NCBI GenBank assembly: GCA_014529385.2
Contig: CM043963.1
Coordinates: forward strand, 98,221,912 to 98,285,911
Source: Adiantum capillus-veneris
Lineage: Eukaryota; Streptophyta; Polypodiopsida; Polypodiales; Pteridaceae
Direction of reading: 5' to 3'
DNA: 64,000 nt
Shown here: positions 23,948 to 35,180 of the stretch, in pieces
Numbering within the stretch: position 1 is the stretch's first letter
Layout of the letters: each line of letters begins with the position of its first letter
Program-made: the position numbers and the translations under genes
The notes under the pieces: model-generated
What the model was told of the DNA's origin: nothing
The model's input: only the letters and a program-made list of their open reading frames with translations
Database searches by the model: none

Positions 23948-24100
23948 TGTTAGACAAGGGGAACTAGAACCTAGGAGTCCACCTCCCAACCACCCACTAT
24001 ATAGCATGGCTCCTAGCCCTTTGCCCTAGTTGGACTCCCTTTCCACACTGCTTAGCCCGGCCTTGCCCTTGTCTAGTCCAGCCTTGCCGTTGTCCTGACA
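23948..24100 (-). repeat. 5' LTR of element D (153 bp)
   Basis: It begins TGTCAGGACAACGGCAAGGC and ends CCCCTTGTCTAACA on the minus strand. The same length and ends occur at 56190-56342 on the plus strand. It contains a TATATAG motif. Confidence 0.93.
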
Positions 24101-24338
24101 TATAGCTTGGTGTTGACCTTGGTGACGAAGACATGACAGGCGGGAGTGAAGTCAACACCGTGCGAATATGAGGCTTGGGGACTGCGCAACGCCACCTATC
24201 ACTTGGTGCTAACCTTGGCAAATAGGCATCGGTACATCCACAGACTTACATTGTTTTGAGTCATGGGCCGAGCTTGTCGATCCAATGGGAAAAGGGTAAG
24301 AGTGATCATCGATGAGAGGCGCACTCTAATAGGAACAT
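24101..24338 (+). repeat. Displaced middle part of element B LTR (U3 repeat units)
   Basis: In plus orientation this contains CTTGGTGTTGACCTTGG and then GAGGCTTGGGGACTGCGCAA-CGCCACCTATCACTTGGTG. These are the same tandem units seen on the minus strand at 56343-56636 next to element B. The first unit here is missing its left half, which is found at 56343-56374. It ends in AACAT, the target duplication of element C. Confidence 0.85.
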
Positions 24339-24840
24339 TGTAGATGGTGGAGGCAGTTTCACTAGGTGGGGACGAGCTCTTGGAAAGTCGAGCAACGGAC
24401 CATTCAGTAATTACCATGACGATTACCACAGTAACTCCAAAGAGCTATAAATAGAACCCATTATGTTGTAATCGGGTTGGCAATTGTTGGTTGTACTTTT
24501 GGGTTGTTTTATCCTTTGACTTACTACTCTTAGTGTGTGATTGTAGTCCTGAAGCTGTTCCTAGGCTACATTATTCCACTTGTACTCTTACTCTGTAATT
24601 TCTAATACAGTAGTCAAGTACACTTCAGCCAGATATGCTTTGTATCCATTTCCTTTGAATCTAAATCTGAATCTAGTCATTCAGCTTGTCTAATTCTCAA
24701 TAGATGTATTCCAGTTCATATAACTATTATAGCTCAGTTTCTATATTTCTTCCAGTTCTACTGATTGAACTAATGAATCACCAGTAGCTGTAAACTCAAA
24801 CACTGGAATCAGCTATCTAAAGTGATCGTCTCCAATTCCA
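24339..24840 (+). repeat. 5' LTR of element C (502 bp)
   Basis: It starts TGTAGATGGTGGAGGC and ends CTCCAATTCCA. TATAAATA at 24446-24453 is a probable TATA box. It pairs with 42279-42782. Confidence 0.95.
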
Positions 24841-24843
24841 TTT

Positions 24844-24858
24844 TGGTGATCACGATGG
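24844..24858 (+). promoter_or_regulatory. Primer-binding site of element C
   Basis: TGGTGATCACGATGG begins three bases after the LTR end, in the position and with the TGG start expected. The tRNA was not identified. Confidence 0.7.
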
Positions 24859-24918
24859 CTAGAGCTATTGCTCGTTGACCAGCAGACTCCTCTCCCAGTT
24901 TGAGTTTCAACTGCAGTG

Positions 24919-26440
24919 ATGGCACCTAAACCCAGTCGTGGCCGAAAACCATCCTACCGTGTTGACCCTATTCCTGAGGAGTCAGAAAGAGACTCTGATC
25001 CCAAGGATGAACAAGTAACTGACACTGAGGCTTAGGAGGAGCATAGTCATGCTGATAAGGCACAGGACTCTCAGCATTCCAGTCAGTCCAGATAATGCAG
25101 AGCTGAAAGGGAAGAACGCAAGGCCAAGAGTTCTCGGACCAAATAGGGAGACAAAGGTGCCAAAGGTAGTAAAGGAAGTCATCATAGTTCCAGTAGAAAA
25201 GCTAGAGAGGAGACAACAATTGAGACGGAGGCAGAGATTAATTGGGATGCAGACATGGACTATTGTAAGAAGGCTAAAAAAAAGAGTCAGGATTCCAAGG
25301 TGAGAAAAGGAAGAAATGAGGTTGATAGACATGATTACACATCTTCATTGAAAATCTCTTTTCCCATGTGCAAAGGGGGAAAGAAGGAGGACCCGGATCT
25401 TCATATCCAAGCCTTTAAGCAGTATGCTGAGTTAAAAAATATTGATGAAGATGATTGGGGTCACTACTTTCTGCAAACATTAAAGGAGGCAGCAAGGAAA
25501 TGGTACTACCATTACCCGGCTTGTCAACTCAGATCATATAATAAACTGCTTAAATCTTTCCGACTGGAATATTCAGACAACAGAGGAGATGAGGATATAC
25601 TCTGTGAGCTGGATAAGATAAGGCAAGGAAAATTATTAGTCAGAAGCTATGTTGAGAAAATCAAGGAACTAACTAGACAACTGCAGGAACCACCATCCGA
25701 AAAGCGACTACGAGCATGGTTTTTGAATGGTTTCGCAGTAAGAAGCTTAGGGAACAGGAGGTGCCGGCACCAACCAAGAAATTCAATGATTTGGTGCAGC
25801 GGGCCCTGAAGCTCGAACAGCAAGCTAAGAAGGAAAAGAGTCATAAGAAGAGGAGGTCCAGTAGTAGCAGTACTTCTATTGAAGATTCTGAGTCTAGTAG
25901 AGCCTCTAGTAGCTCTGAAAGTAGTTCAGATGAAAGAACCAAAGACAAGACTAAGAAAGGATCTTGGTCTAGGAAGATTGAAGAGATGGTTCGGCAAATT
26001 GCTAAAATTAGCTAGACCAGACAGCCGGTAAGAAGAATGGAAACCTGTTGTTCAAAGTGTAAATCTAAAGACCATGTTTCAAACGAATGTCCACAGTGTA
26101 CTTATTGCAAAGCTTATGGCCATTTATGGAACAACTGTGGTATTCGAATTCATCATTTTAAGAAGGGAAAAGATTTGTCAGTGGTAGCATTCACCATTTT
26201 AAGAAGGGAAAAGATTTGTCAGTGGTAGCATTCACCAATGTGAACCAGTAAGAGTAGAAACTACTAGTGTTTCTCAAAAGGAGAAACCAGGTGAAAGTGC
26301 TACTGGAGCATGGCGAGGTAGATACCAAGCGGGTACCAGCCAAGGCCGAGGTCGTGGTAATTTTCAAAATCGAAGCCTGAATTGCTATACATGTGGTAAG
26401 TATGGGCATTTCGCGGCTCACTATCCAGAAACACCTGAAG
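24919..26440 (+). pseudogene. Element C gag with three zinc knuckles
   Basis: The first ATG after the leader (24919) starts MAPKPSRGRKPSYRVDPIPE, broken by TAG at 25033-25035 and further stops. The capsid region is open at 25255-25809 (FKQYAELKNIDEDDWGHYFL, WYYHYPACQLRSYNKLLKSF). A serine-rich linker follows (25840-25960). Then come CSKCKSKDHVSNEC and CTYCKAYGHLWNNC, and after an internal 40-bp duplication (26150-26236) a third, damaged knuckle CYTCGKYGHFAAHY. Capsid text and knuckles identify it as Ty3/gypsy gag. Confidence 0.85.
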
Positions 26441-26442
26441 CT

Positions 26443-27390
26443 ATGGATATCGAGACGAAGATTCCAGAACCGGTTCCTGTACGAGCAGTTACACGAAGCA
26501 AAGGGGTGGTGATTGAGGAAATTCTAGACAGACCAGCAAAACCAATCAATCCTGAAAGTAGAAAATGGGCTCAACAGAGAGAGGTATGGAAGGCCAAGGG
26601 TAAAGAAAAGGTGGTTGATGAATGGCAGGAGCAAAGAGAACTAGCGGCGGCAAAAATCACTGAGGATTTGGCCAAGAAACTACCAGAGCAACCAGAGAGT
26701 TCTGATGCGCGGGTCATTCATAAGATACCTACCCAATTGTCTGAGACAACATAACCAAATCAGTCAAAGACTGGGATGCCTGAGACCAGGTTGGCTGCAG
26801 TACAAGGGTTGATGGAAGAGTTGGGAACTACTAAAGGAGCTGGAAGCACTAAACCAAAGGAATGGTATTGTGAAGATAATACCAGTTCTTCAAGTTCTGA
26901 CGACAACTCTGAGCATGAGAAAGAGGAAATTCATGTCAAGATTTGGGACAGAATTCAGAAACTCACTGTGGAGTTAGAGGACATTAGAAGAACTCTACCT
27001 GAAGCAGTGAAATTCATCAGGCAGCGAATGAAGGCTGAGGTGGAGGCCAGATTAGTCGACTTGATAGCTGTCAGAGATGATGAAGTGCCATTGATTCAGG
27101 TGGACTACAAAGTGAGGAAACAGTGGGAACCACTCTCAAGCGTTATACTAGATGGAGGAGCAGGGGTAAATCTTTTGGGGGTACATCTTCAGTAAAGGAT
27201 GGGAATTACTAACCTGAAACCAGCATCTTTCAAAGTCCGAATGGTGGATCATCGAGTGGTGCAAGCAACTGGAATGGTAGAGAATATGCAAATACGAGTG
27301 GGCGACGCAAAGTTCAAAGCCAGTTTCCTAGTACTGGGTGTGCAAGGAGCTTATGGGATGCTACTGGGACGCCCATGGCTGTGAACAACA
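26443..27390 (+). pseudogene. Element C linker and retropepsin
   Basis: The frame at 26443-26754 is an acidic/basic linker without known motifs. From 26776 the frame leads into the protease: VILDGGAGVNLLGVHL (active site D-G-G) near 27148-27195, one stop at 27193-27195, then MVDHRVVQATGMVENMQIRV and GAYGMLLGRPWL, which ends at 27381. The stop inside the protease makes the copy inactive. Confidence 0.85.
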
Positions 27391-28217
27391 CAGGCTATTC
27401 ATGACTATGCTAATCAGACTTTGACAATACAGGGGCCAGTAGCAGAATCTAGATTCAGACGAATAACACCCGAAGTTGGAGAAAGGAACTGAGACCCAAG
27501 GAGCTCTGCCAGAAGTACAAGGTGAAGAAAATTGAGAAAATGTTGGCAGCTATGAATCTTTTTTCCATTAACAAAGATAGATCTCAATGCAGTCTTAATG
27601 AACAAAGATGAAGCTGAAAAATAAAAGAAACAATTTCTAGAACAGTTCACTGAACTGAATTCAGGAGAACGTCTAGTGAGATTAACTGGAAGACAAGAAG
27701 AACCGGTTGAGTTCAGCACACTAGTAGAACCAGCATGCTCTGGAGTAGCTACTGGAAATCAGAATGGTAATTCAGAGCTCACAGGATCGTCCTGGGATTA
27801 TGTTGAGGAGTCAACCAAGAGAAAGGGTAGAGAGCCTAACTGGTTGCTTCCAGATGATCAGGAGATAGAGGAATGGAATTTAGGGTCTGAAGAAAACCCT
27901 AGAATGATAAAGGTAAATAAACATCTGAATCCTACGATGAAAGGGAAGGCACGACATATGTTCCAGCACTATAAAGATGTGTTCGCATGGGAGAATACTG
28001 ATCTGAAAGGGGTGGATCCAGAGGTCTGTCAACACAGAATACCACTGAAAACCAATGCCACGCTAGTATGACTGCAGCGCTATCAAATGAATCCGAATTA
28101 TGCTAAGAAGGTCAAAGAAACTCTTTGCTATGCTTTTAGCAAAGTGATTGGATTCTAAAGTCAATATCAACCTTTGTCAGATATTGTCGCATAATGTACT
28201 TCAGTAAACTGCCAAGT
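27391..28217 (+). pseudogene. Element C pre-RT linker and first RT residues, then deletion
   Basis: The frame at 27676-28071 ends with FQHYKDVFAWENTDLKGVDP, then CQHRIPLKTNATLV, and after a stop QRYQMNPNYAKKVKE, the region that leads into RT in Athila/Tat-type elements. The RT core never follows. About 100 bp later element A begins at 28218, and on its far side the reading continues with accessory text, so RT, RNase H and integrase were lost. Confidence 0.75.
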
Positions 28218-29129
28218 TGTTAGCGGGTCGCCGCAACGGACATCTGTAGCATAGCTTTCTGGCACTAACATAATTTCAATACTCAGGGAAAGTGACTCGG
28301 ATGGGGCACGGAGACTCTATGAGATCGTCAATCTCATGAAGTGAACCTTAACAAGCAAACACAACAACTCTACAAGCAAACCAACACTCAATGATCAGGG
28401 AAATCTACCTATGTCCTTTCTCACAGCTCTAGGTCATCACGCCATTTTGGCACTCGAACGGACTCGAAATGCAACGAAACTTTAGGAGTAGGTTTAGGAC
28501 ACCTAGGGGCACTATCCTAGCAAATATGGACGCAATCCGACAAGGTACCAAAATCACGATCCATCATGAGAAAGGTCCTGAAAACTGCAACAGATCAGTC
28601 CAGAAGTGTCGACCTATGGTCTAAGAACACTCTCCTATGGTCAAAACGACAATAAACAATGATTTAAGCACTCAAATCTGCATTTACAGCTCACAGACAC
28701 GTAGTCACGAACCTCAACAAAACTGACAATGCTTACACTTAAATTAAAGAACAAAGAGAGAGGAACACAATGCAACTTTTGGATTTGAAAACTGATTACC
28801 CATTCATTAGTTGCATCGATTACAAGGTTGGAGCAGCTCGTAGCTTGAGCGTACGTTTTTTGAGCTCCCTTCTTCTTCTAAAGATAAGCCTCCTTTCCCA
28901 TTAAGGTTATTGACATTTATACCTAGGGCATTCTAAATGGCCAGTGGCCGGCTCACGCGGACCTTTACAAATAACGTGACAAAATTACAACTCAGGGATT
29001 GACTGTTACTCTGGAATTGGGATTTACACAGAGTATTACTACACTAGCTCGGAAAACTAATAGAGTACAAATGTAGTGTCCGACTTTGTGTCCGACCAGT
29101 TGGGTGTCCGTTTGATCTGTCATCAAACA
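28218..29129 (-). repeat. 3' LTR of element A
   Basis: The start TGTTTGATGAC at 29129 and most of its length match 39161-38403. The outer 126 bp (28218-28343) have no counterpart in the 5' LTR, so either the 5' copy was altered or the real end is 28344. Confidence 0.85.
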
Positions 29130-29141
29130 TTCCCCCCTTCC
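29130..29141 (-). promoter_or_regulatory. Polypurine tract of element A
   Basis: GGAAGGGGGGAA lies directly before the 3' LTR start on the minus strand. Element B has a near-identical tract (GGAAGGGGGG) before its own TGTT start. Confidence 0.9.
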
Positions 29142-30384
29142 TAATTCGTGCGTCCCTTGACACGACCTTGTGCAGTCTTGTCATAGGGTTGTCTTCAGCT
29201 TTGTCTTCAAGGTTGGTCTTCATCTTGGGAAGCGCGTTGTCGTTGATGACGCTCTCCCCTTCCTTGAGTGATGCATAGATGTCATGTTGTTGATACGTGA
29301 TTTGAGCTTTGATTATCAAGGCAACGTTCCTTCTTGTTGTGCATTCACCTCTTGGTTGCCAATCTTAGCCGCCGTAAAGATGGATGTTGAAGTGTTTGAT
29401 CGTGTAGAACTGATCCTCTTTGTGGCGTGGACTTTATGATGGATATTCTTTCAAGGTCCACTGCAATTTGAGTTTTCTGCAATAGTCACCAATGTTGAAG
29501 CACTGTGTGAGCTACTTTTGATTGTTGTGTGGATAGCTCGCTTTTGCTGAATTTTTCATTGCTTGTTGTTGTGGGCCATTCTTTGACTTGCCATTGTTTG
29601 ATGGAGCTTTGTTGTTGCCCTTGAAGATAAAAGATGCTCTTGATAAGCATATGGGAGACCTGCAGTGTTTGCTCCAAGTTGTTGTCGATTGATTTGGGTA
29701 GCCATTTCTTTATTGATGATGTAGAAGGAATATATACAAGAAGTCGATGATGAGGGTTTCTAGATTAGGGTCTTAAAACCTGGATGACCAAAGGGAAAAA
29801 ACCCAGTGGGCAAAAAAGTACCTTTGGTATAGGTCCTTATTGAAGTTGAGCATTTGGAATTGAAATACCTGTCATGCAAGGTGAGTGCGTTGGAGAAACA
29901 AAGGAAGAAAGCCTAATGCAAGTGTCAATTATAGGACACTCTATATGCATATGAAAATTTGTCAAACCAAAGCATGCAACGTAAGAGATGGAGATGATGG
30001 GTGCTTCAAGGAACAAATGTAGCACATGTGACATCAAAGGACATCTCAATAGCTTCCATGTTTCCAAGAAGGGTTTTCGATGTAGAAGCTTCTCCACTCA
30101 TACCTCACTGTGCTGAGTGTGTGAATGTCTTTTGGACTTCCTCCTTCACTTACCACTATACTACAATGACTTCGACTCTTATGCTCACCTATACCAACAT
30201 GAGCGACACAGCGTAATTATGCTCAACTCTTTCAGCTTGAGCAGTACCTAGAATACCTAAGACGCTTAGACCACAAAGAATATTACATGAAGGTTTGGGA
30301 CTAACGCCTCGCTCATTTAGTGGCTTAGCAGCCTGACTCTGACTTTTATTGTATGTATTTTTAATGGCGACTTGGACTTACCTG
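29142..30384 (-). other. Element A 3' untranslated region
   Basis: This is 1.2 kb between the accessory frame stop and the polypurine tract. Short open frames on both strands have no recognisable content. Element B has a comparable 1.6-kb stretch in the same position. Confidence 0.6.
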
Positions 30385-32193
30385 TTAAAGGCCAGAAACC
30401 CAATTCCATAAGTTCTGGAAATTTAGACCTTTTCCATTGTGTTGGTCTTTGGATGCCACCATTTTGTCGAGTAGGTTGGCATATTTTGGTTCCTCTTGAA
30501 TTTCTTGTCGTATGTTCACGCTGCTTTGTGAAACAAGTCCTTCAGCTCTTGTAGGGACTGATGTAGCCTTTGCTTTACCTTGCATGAGAAGCGGTTGTTG
30601 AGATTTGTGGGTTCTTTGTGATTGCCTTTCCACAAGCGATTTTGGAACCCATCTTGTTTTTGGTCCTTGTGTGACCCTCTTTGGTATTTTATCTTCTTCT
30701 ATAATTTGATGGACACTAGGCTTCGGTATCCAAACCTGATGATTTCCATGTAAAAGCCTTGCTTTTGTAATTGATGACAAGGTAAATTGCAACAGCCTTG
30801 GTTGTAATTGGCTTTTGGTTGTCATTGCTTGCTTTGGGGTAGAAGCTTGTGCTGCTTGACTTCTCTTCGTTGTTCCAGATTGAGCTACAGTTTTTGGTAA
30901 CCATTTTGGAGTGTTACCTTCATAAAATATCCTTGTGCTTCAAGTAGCTTAATTGGAATCATCTCGCTGCTGCATCTGTTTGTGTTGGGTAGCTTCATTG
31001 AAGTTTGACTTTGGTACCCATACTTGTTGTGTTGCTTTCTTGGAAGGTCTTTTCTTCTGTCCTTTTTTGTTGTTCTTTCTCCTTCTTGAGTTGTTTTTAT
31101 TCCATTGATAGCTTGGCTCGCTCATTGTAGAACTTCTTTCTTGAGGTGAGTACATCTAGGTTGTTACTTTAGGCTTTTTGGCCCAATCATTAATGTTTCC
31201 TTCGAAGTAGCCTTGAGCAGTGATTGACTCATTTGATGCTACCCACCCTATCACCTTTTGTTGTTGAGGCTGAACTTGTGCTTCATGTATCCAAACTGGG
31301 TCTTTGACTTTAATGTGCTCTTTGAATACCAACACTTGGTTGACATTCTTTGGCTTCTTTTGGATGCTTTTTGGTGATGGAAACTTTGGTTAATAGACTT
31401 TTTGTTTCGGTTTCCATTGCATTGTTGATGGTTTGGCTCTTGATGTAGAGGCTTTGTGGAAAGTCAGATGGAAGCTCGTTGAAGGTAAAGTCGTCTTGCG
31501 AGGTTGATATACTTCAATGTTTATCTTTGCTTTACCTTTTTCCATGATAGTTGGCGATTTCTTCTCTACATGGATTTGAGAAGCTTCATGGAGTCTTACC
31601 GTTGTCTTTGCTGAAGCTTTTGATTGTTGTTGAAAGAAGATGTTCCTCCAGCTTTCTGTCAGGTTTAGAATCTCTTTGATATGATGGGAGTCAATCATGT
31701 GGAAAGTATCTTTATACTCCCCGGTACTCAATTTGAGTACAACTTCTACCACTCCGAAGCTAGGAATCGGAATTTTTGAACTTGTGTACACGATGTCCTC
31801 TAGCTCGACGATTGGTGGCTTTCCCATCATGATCCACGTTCCATAAGTCATTATATTCTTTGTTGCTTCTGGATCTACCACATCTGAACATGTGATTTTG
31901 AGTCTTGTTTCTCCGCATATGCTGAATTTGATCGTCGTAGGAGACAGTCGATCATCTTCTTCTCTATCCCTGTTCTTGTCTTGATCTTGCGCTTGTTGAA
32001 GATTTTTCGTTGAACTTGAAATCTTTTCTTCTTCATTTGCTTTCATTGGAGTCTGCTTCTTTGAAATAGCTTTTATCAATTCTTTAGGTATGTCAATGAT
32101 GACATATTCTCGTTCTGCTTCCTTCATGTGCCACTTTGGCATCATGCTCCATGATGTAGCTATCTGTCTCACCTTTTCTACTTTCACACTCAC
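30385..32193 (-). pseudogene. Element A accessory frame: second retropepsin-like domain plus W-x-P-K repeats
   Basis: The N-terminal open part (32193-31390, 267 codons) starts with a charged region (IDIPKELIKAISKK) and then CSDVVDPEATKNIMTYGTWI, continuing MMGKPP. Further on is EILNLTESW. This parallels CX..LLDTSAKYNLLSYGVW..GKPP...INLGRT in element B and resembles an aspartic protease fold whose active D-T-G is now D-P-E. Downstream, across stops, five Trp motifs follow: PVWIHE (about 31280), QQVWVPK (31020), PKWLPK (30900), HQVWIPK (30730) and TRWVPK (30648), several preceded by (L)EAQGYF-like text. The C-terminus is Trp-rich (FQNLWNWVSGL). Function unknown; the position after pol suggests an additional retrotransposon frame, not env, since no membrane segment or signal peptide is seen. 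Confidence 0.7.
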
Positions 32194-32529
32194 AAATCTC
32201 GTTAGCTTCCTTCAACACCTTTATCGTAAATATGGGAGTTATATCATACCCTTACTCATCACAGAATTTAGTCGGGGTCACCTCATTCCCACACATCTCA
32301 AGAGTCGCCAGTATTTGATCCCATCCAAAGGTTCAATTAACTCCTCTGGAAATGGCTCTGGTACATATGCCTCATCTTCTATTGAACGCTCTAGGATGCA
32401 ATCCTGCTTTCTAAGACTTCCACTATCAGGAGCTCCGTACATCCAAATATGCGCTTTGCTTTCCAAATCAGTTGTGGAGTTTAAATCTTCCCCCGGGGTT
32501 CGTACTACATCTTTATAACTATGATTTGT

Positions 32530-32945
32530 GACACTGATCTTCGTAGTGACATCATTGTGTCTCAAGTAGATATACTCATAGCCCTAGTCTTGTACCATTT
32601 TGAGCTAACGCATGAATGGTCTACCCAATATGATATCGAATTTGCTGCTCTTATCAAAATTCATTATGGCAAAGGTGTGCTCATACTCGATGCCACACGA
32701 GGATACAATGATTTGTTCTAATATTCCAATCAGTTTCTCCGTGTATTCATCCGCTAATTGCAGTTTCATTCGGGTTTTCCTAAGAGTTCCCCATTTTTTC
32801 CATATCGCTTTGGTTGCAGTGGCAATTCCTGCCCCACTATCTAATATAGCAACCGTCTTTACACCTTTGTACTCAAGCGGTAAGGTGGTGTTTCCTTCAT
32901 CTCCTTCATAGTAGTCACCCGCCTTATTTACCGGTACTAGCTTTG
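32530..32945 (-). pseudogene. Element A canonical retropepsin
   Basis: Minus-strand translation gives GDYYEGDEGNTTLPLEYKG, then VKTVAILDSGAGIATATKAI with the active site D-S-G near 32848-32840, and SKFDIILGRPFMR near 32632-32600 as the second signature. A stop follows (R*LKMVQD). This is a normal gag-pol protease, distinct from the second retropepsin-like domain further downstream. Confidence 0.85.
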
Positions 32946-33097
32946 TCTATCGCTTCTTCGGCGAGGTGTCATCCATGTTTTTGTCTGGCAAGTTGGTCAT
33001 GAGAAGGGATTTTCAACCTCATGTTTTCCAGGTGTTTGCCCATTTGGCCCCATAGATGCGGTCTAATTTTTAGTAGCTCTGAGAGATAAAGTGTGCA

Positions 33098-34397
33098 TTA
33101 TATAGAAGAAGACATCCATTCATGCAAGCTCTTTGTATCCATCATTTTTGGTGTGGCTTTCCACTGAGAAGGTACCATTTTAACCTGGGATTTTGTCTTG
33201 TGTTCTCCTATGAAAGATGGCAAAGTCTTTAGAGAGCGTGGTTTACTCTCTTCAGATGCGATAGACCCGACGTCCCCATATAAAGATCGTATATCCCTTG
33301 GCAAAAATTCATGATCCATGTTTATCTCAGGAATAGGTGCTGACTGTAAGGTAGCACTACCATCTTTTCGGTTTCTAATCAATTCCCACAAGGATTGTGG
33401 CCACGGTTCTTCTACCTCCGGAATAGGCATCACTGCTTGTGAGCCCACCCCATCTGTGGTATTGGCTACTTCCCTTGTATCTAAAGGTGCCTCAACTCTC
33501 AACCCTCCTTGGTCTCTGTTTACAATACCCTGGCTCTCCAATTCTTGGACTTTATCGCGGATTAGCACCTCCATTTTTGGAGCATCTGGAACATGTGGTT
33601 CCATAAGAGATTGGGCCTTCTGGATGAGCTCCTTGCACATTTGCAACCTCTCCTTTTCATACCTTGGATGAGGATATGTCAGCCATCTATCCTCCTGGTT
33701 TGGTTGGGTTTTAGCCTAGCTTCATAAGCTTTCAAGATCGCATGTAAAGGTTCCAAGACTTTTTCCACTAAGACTGAACCTCCCGAGTTAGTCTTTGACT
33801 CTTTAGGTCCCTTTGCGTTTTTGTTCCTTTCTTGCTCTTGTCTAAGCTGTTCTCTTGTTTGATTCAATTTAGTTTCCAGAGCTGCTTTCTCCTTCAGCCT
33901 CTTCAATTTCATTTTGTCCCGTCTGCCTTTCCATGATCTTCTTCTGAAGCTTCTCACCGTTTTTTTCTCAAATTCTTTTTGAACAAGCAATGTGGCTTTT
34001 TCAGCTGGTTTGTTTTTGGCAGCTTCTTGAGCTTGAGCTTGAGTCATCACGTTTAAAGGAATGGCGGGTTCTACCTCGGATCCGCTTGAAGAAGGCATCA
34101 CGCCTACAACATTCATTGTTGCTTTCCCTTTGTAGTCTGGATTTTTAGCACAGTGTTGGCGTAGATGGTCTATACCACAACGTTCACATAATACAAATAA
34201 TTCGATTTGTGACAGCTTTGTGCCCAATGGTCACCTCCACATTCATAGCATGGACCTTCTTGTTTCATAGCTGGAGATCCAGCCGATGGTTGTTCTTGCC
34301 TTGTGAGGATGTTCTTTGAACCATACTCCTGATGATTGGCTATGAACACGAGCGTATTTGTATCCATGGAGTACTGATTTCTCATGGGTTGTGGCAT
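33098..34397 (-). pseudogene. Element A gag C-terminal region: zinc knuckles and linker
   Basis: Three overlapping frames hold CYECGGDHWAQSC (about 34250-34210) and CERCGIDHLRQHC (about 34190-34150), then a basic coiled-coil stretch (KMKLKRLKEKAALETKLNQT) and an acidic linker running to the protease. Together with CNIYGGDHPTPWC at the end of the upstream frame, in which the second Cys is Tyr, three knuckles are present. Confidence 0.8.
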
Positions 34398-34406
34398 ATA
34401 CGTTGG

Positions 34407-35144
34407 CTAAGCATAGCTGACTACTTCTCTACCATCGTTCAAAAGATGCGGTTGTTGCCCTAGCACTTGCTGCGGTTTCGGTTGAGTGCTACACCATGGA
34501 GTTGGATGATCCCCTCCATAAATATTACATCTCCTCAATTGAGGTTGTCGTACATCTAGGTTTCGTTTGTAGCCTTGGTTTATTCTTCTAATCACCCCCT
34601 CGACCAGTTGTTCAATGATTGGTTCCCAAGGAATTTGAACATCTCTTTTTGTTATTGATTCGCTCTTTGGAGAAGAGGCACTACTAGCCGTGTTATATGT
34701 ATCTTCAGTCACCTCTCCGTAGGCCTTGCAATTGTCAACTAGATATAGAGCTTCTCTAGCGACTTGCTCAAATGTTGTGCATCCTTTCAAATGTAGGTCC
34801 TTTCTAAGAGTTTCATTTTTCAAGCCCTCTATGAAGAGAACTGACAATCTCTCATCTTGCGGTAACTCTCTCACAGGACATCTAACAATGTATTGTTTCA
34901 AGCGAAGCAAAGCTTCCTTTCCTCTTTCGTTCACTTTTTGTTTGAAAGCATAGATTTGGGACACTGTGTTGTGTTTGATTCCCCTTTTCGAGAACTCTTC
35001 TACAAACTCGTGTAAGAGTTGTGCTATGTTTGGAAAATCGTCTCTATTTAGTGGTTGGAACCAAGTCAAGGTTGTTCCTTCCAATGTTAACCCAAATCCC
35101 TCATACTGAGTATGAAAATTCGCAATTCGTTCAGCTCTCAACAC
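34407..35144 (-). CDS. Element A gag capsid region
   Basis: A 245-codon open frame contains the retrotransposon gag text LTLEGTTLTWFQPLNRDDFP, FKQKVNERGKEALLRLKQYI and LSVLFIEGLKNETLRKDLHL. It ends with the first knuckle CNIYGGDHPTPWC. The upstream N-terminal part (35771-35181) is in another frame. Gag forms the particle that carries element RNA. Confidence 0.85.
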   Translation of the reverse strand: MLRAERIANFHTQYEGFGLTLEGTTLTWFQPLNRDDFPNIAQLLHEFVEEFSKRGIKHNTVSQIYAFKQKVNERGKEALLRLKQYIVRCPVRELPQDERLSVLFIEGLKNETLRKDLHLKGCTTFEQVAREALYLVDNCKAYGEVTEDTYNTASSASSPKSESITKRDVQIPWEPIIEQLVEGVIRRINQGYKRNLDVRQPQLRRCNIYGGDHPTPWCSTQPKPQQVLGQQPHLLNDGREVVSYA

Positions 35145-35180
35145 TTGTTTGAAGAGTGAGACATGAGTATATGGATCCCC

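Larger units (their letters stand above)
21190..24100 (-). mobile_element. Element D, 5' half: LTR, primer-binding site, gag, protease (chromovirus-like)
   Basis: On the minus strand the order is LTR (24100-23948), initiator-Met-type primer-binding site (23946-23934), leader, gag (about 23150-22030) and protease (22023-21190). It stops abruptly at KPVSK, the linker just before RT. The 3' half with the same 153-bp LTR lies at 53386-56342 on the other strand and begins at exactly the next residues (PYRMSYTEADEVE). The two halves appear to be one element separated by an inversion. The LTRs differ at about 6 of 153 positions by eye. Confidence 0.9.

Noticed and set aside
25049-25303. Alternative frame over the C gag start
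   Set aside because: The ATG at 24919 in the other frame continues into the capsid text; this frame is a shadow.
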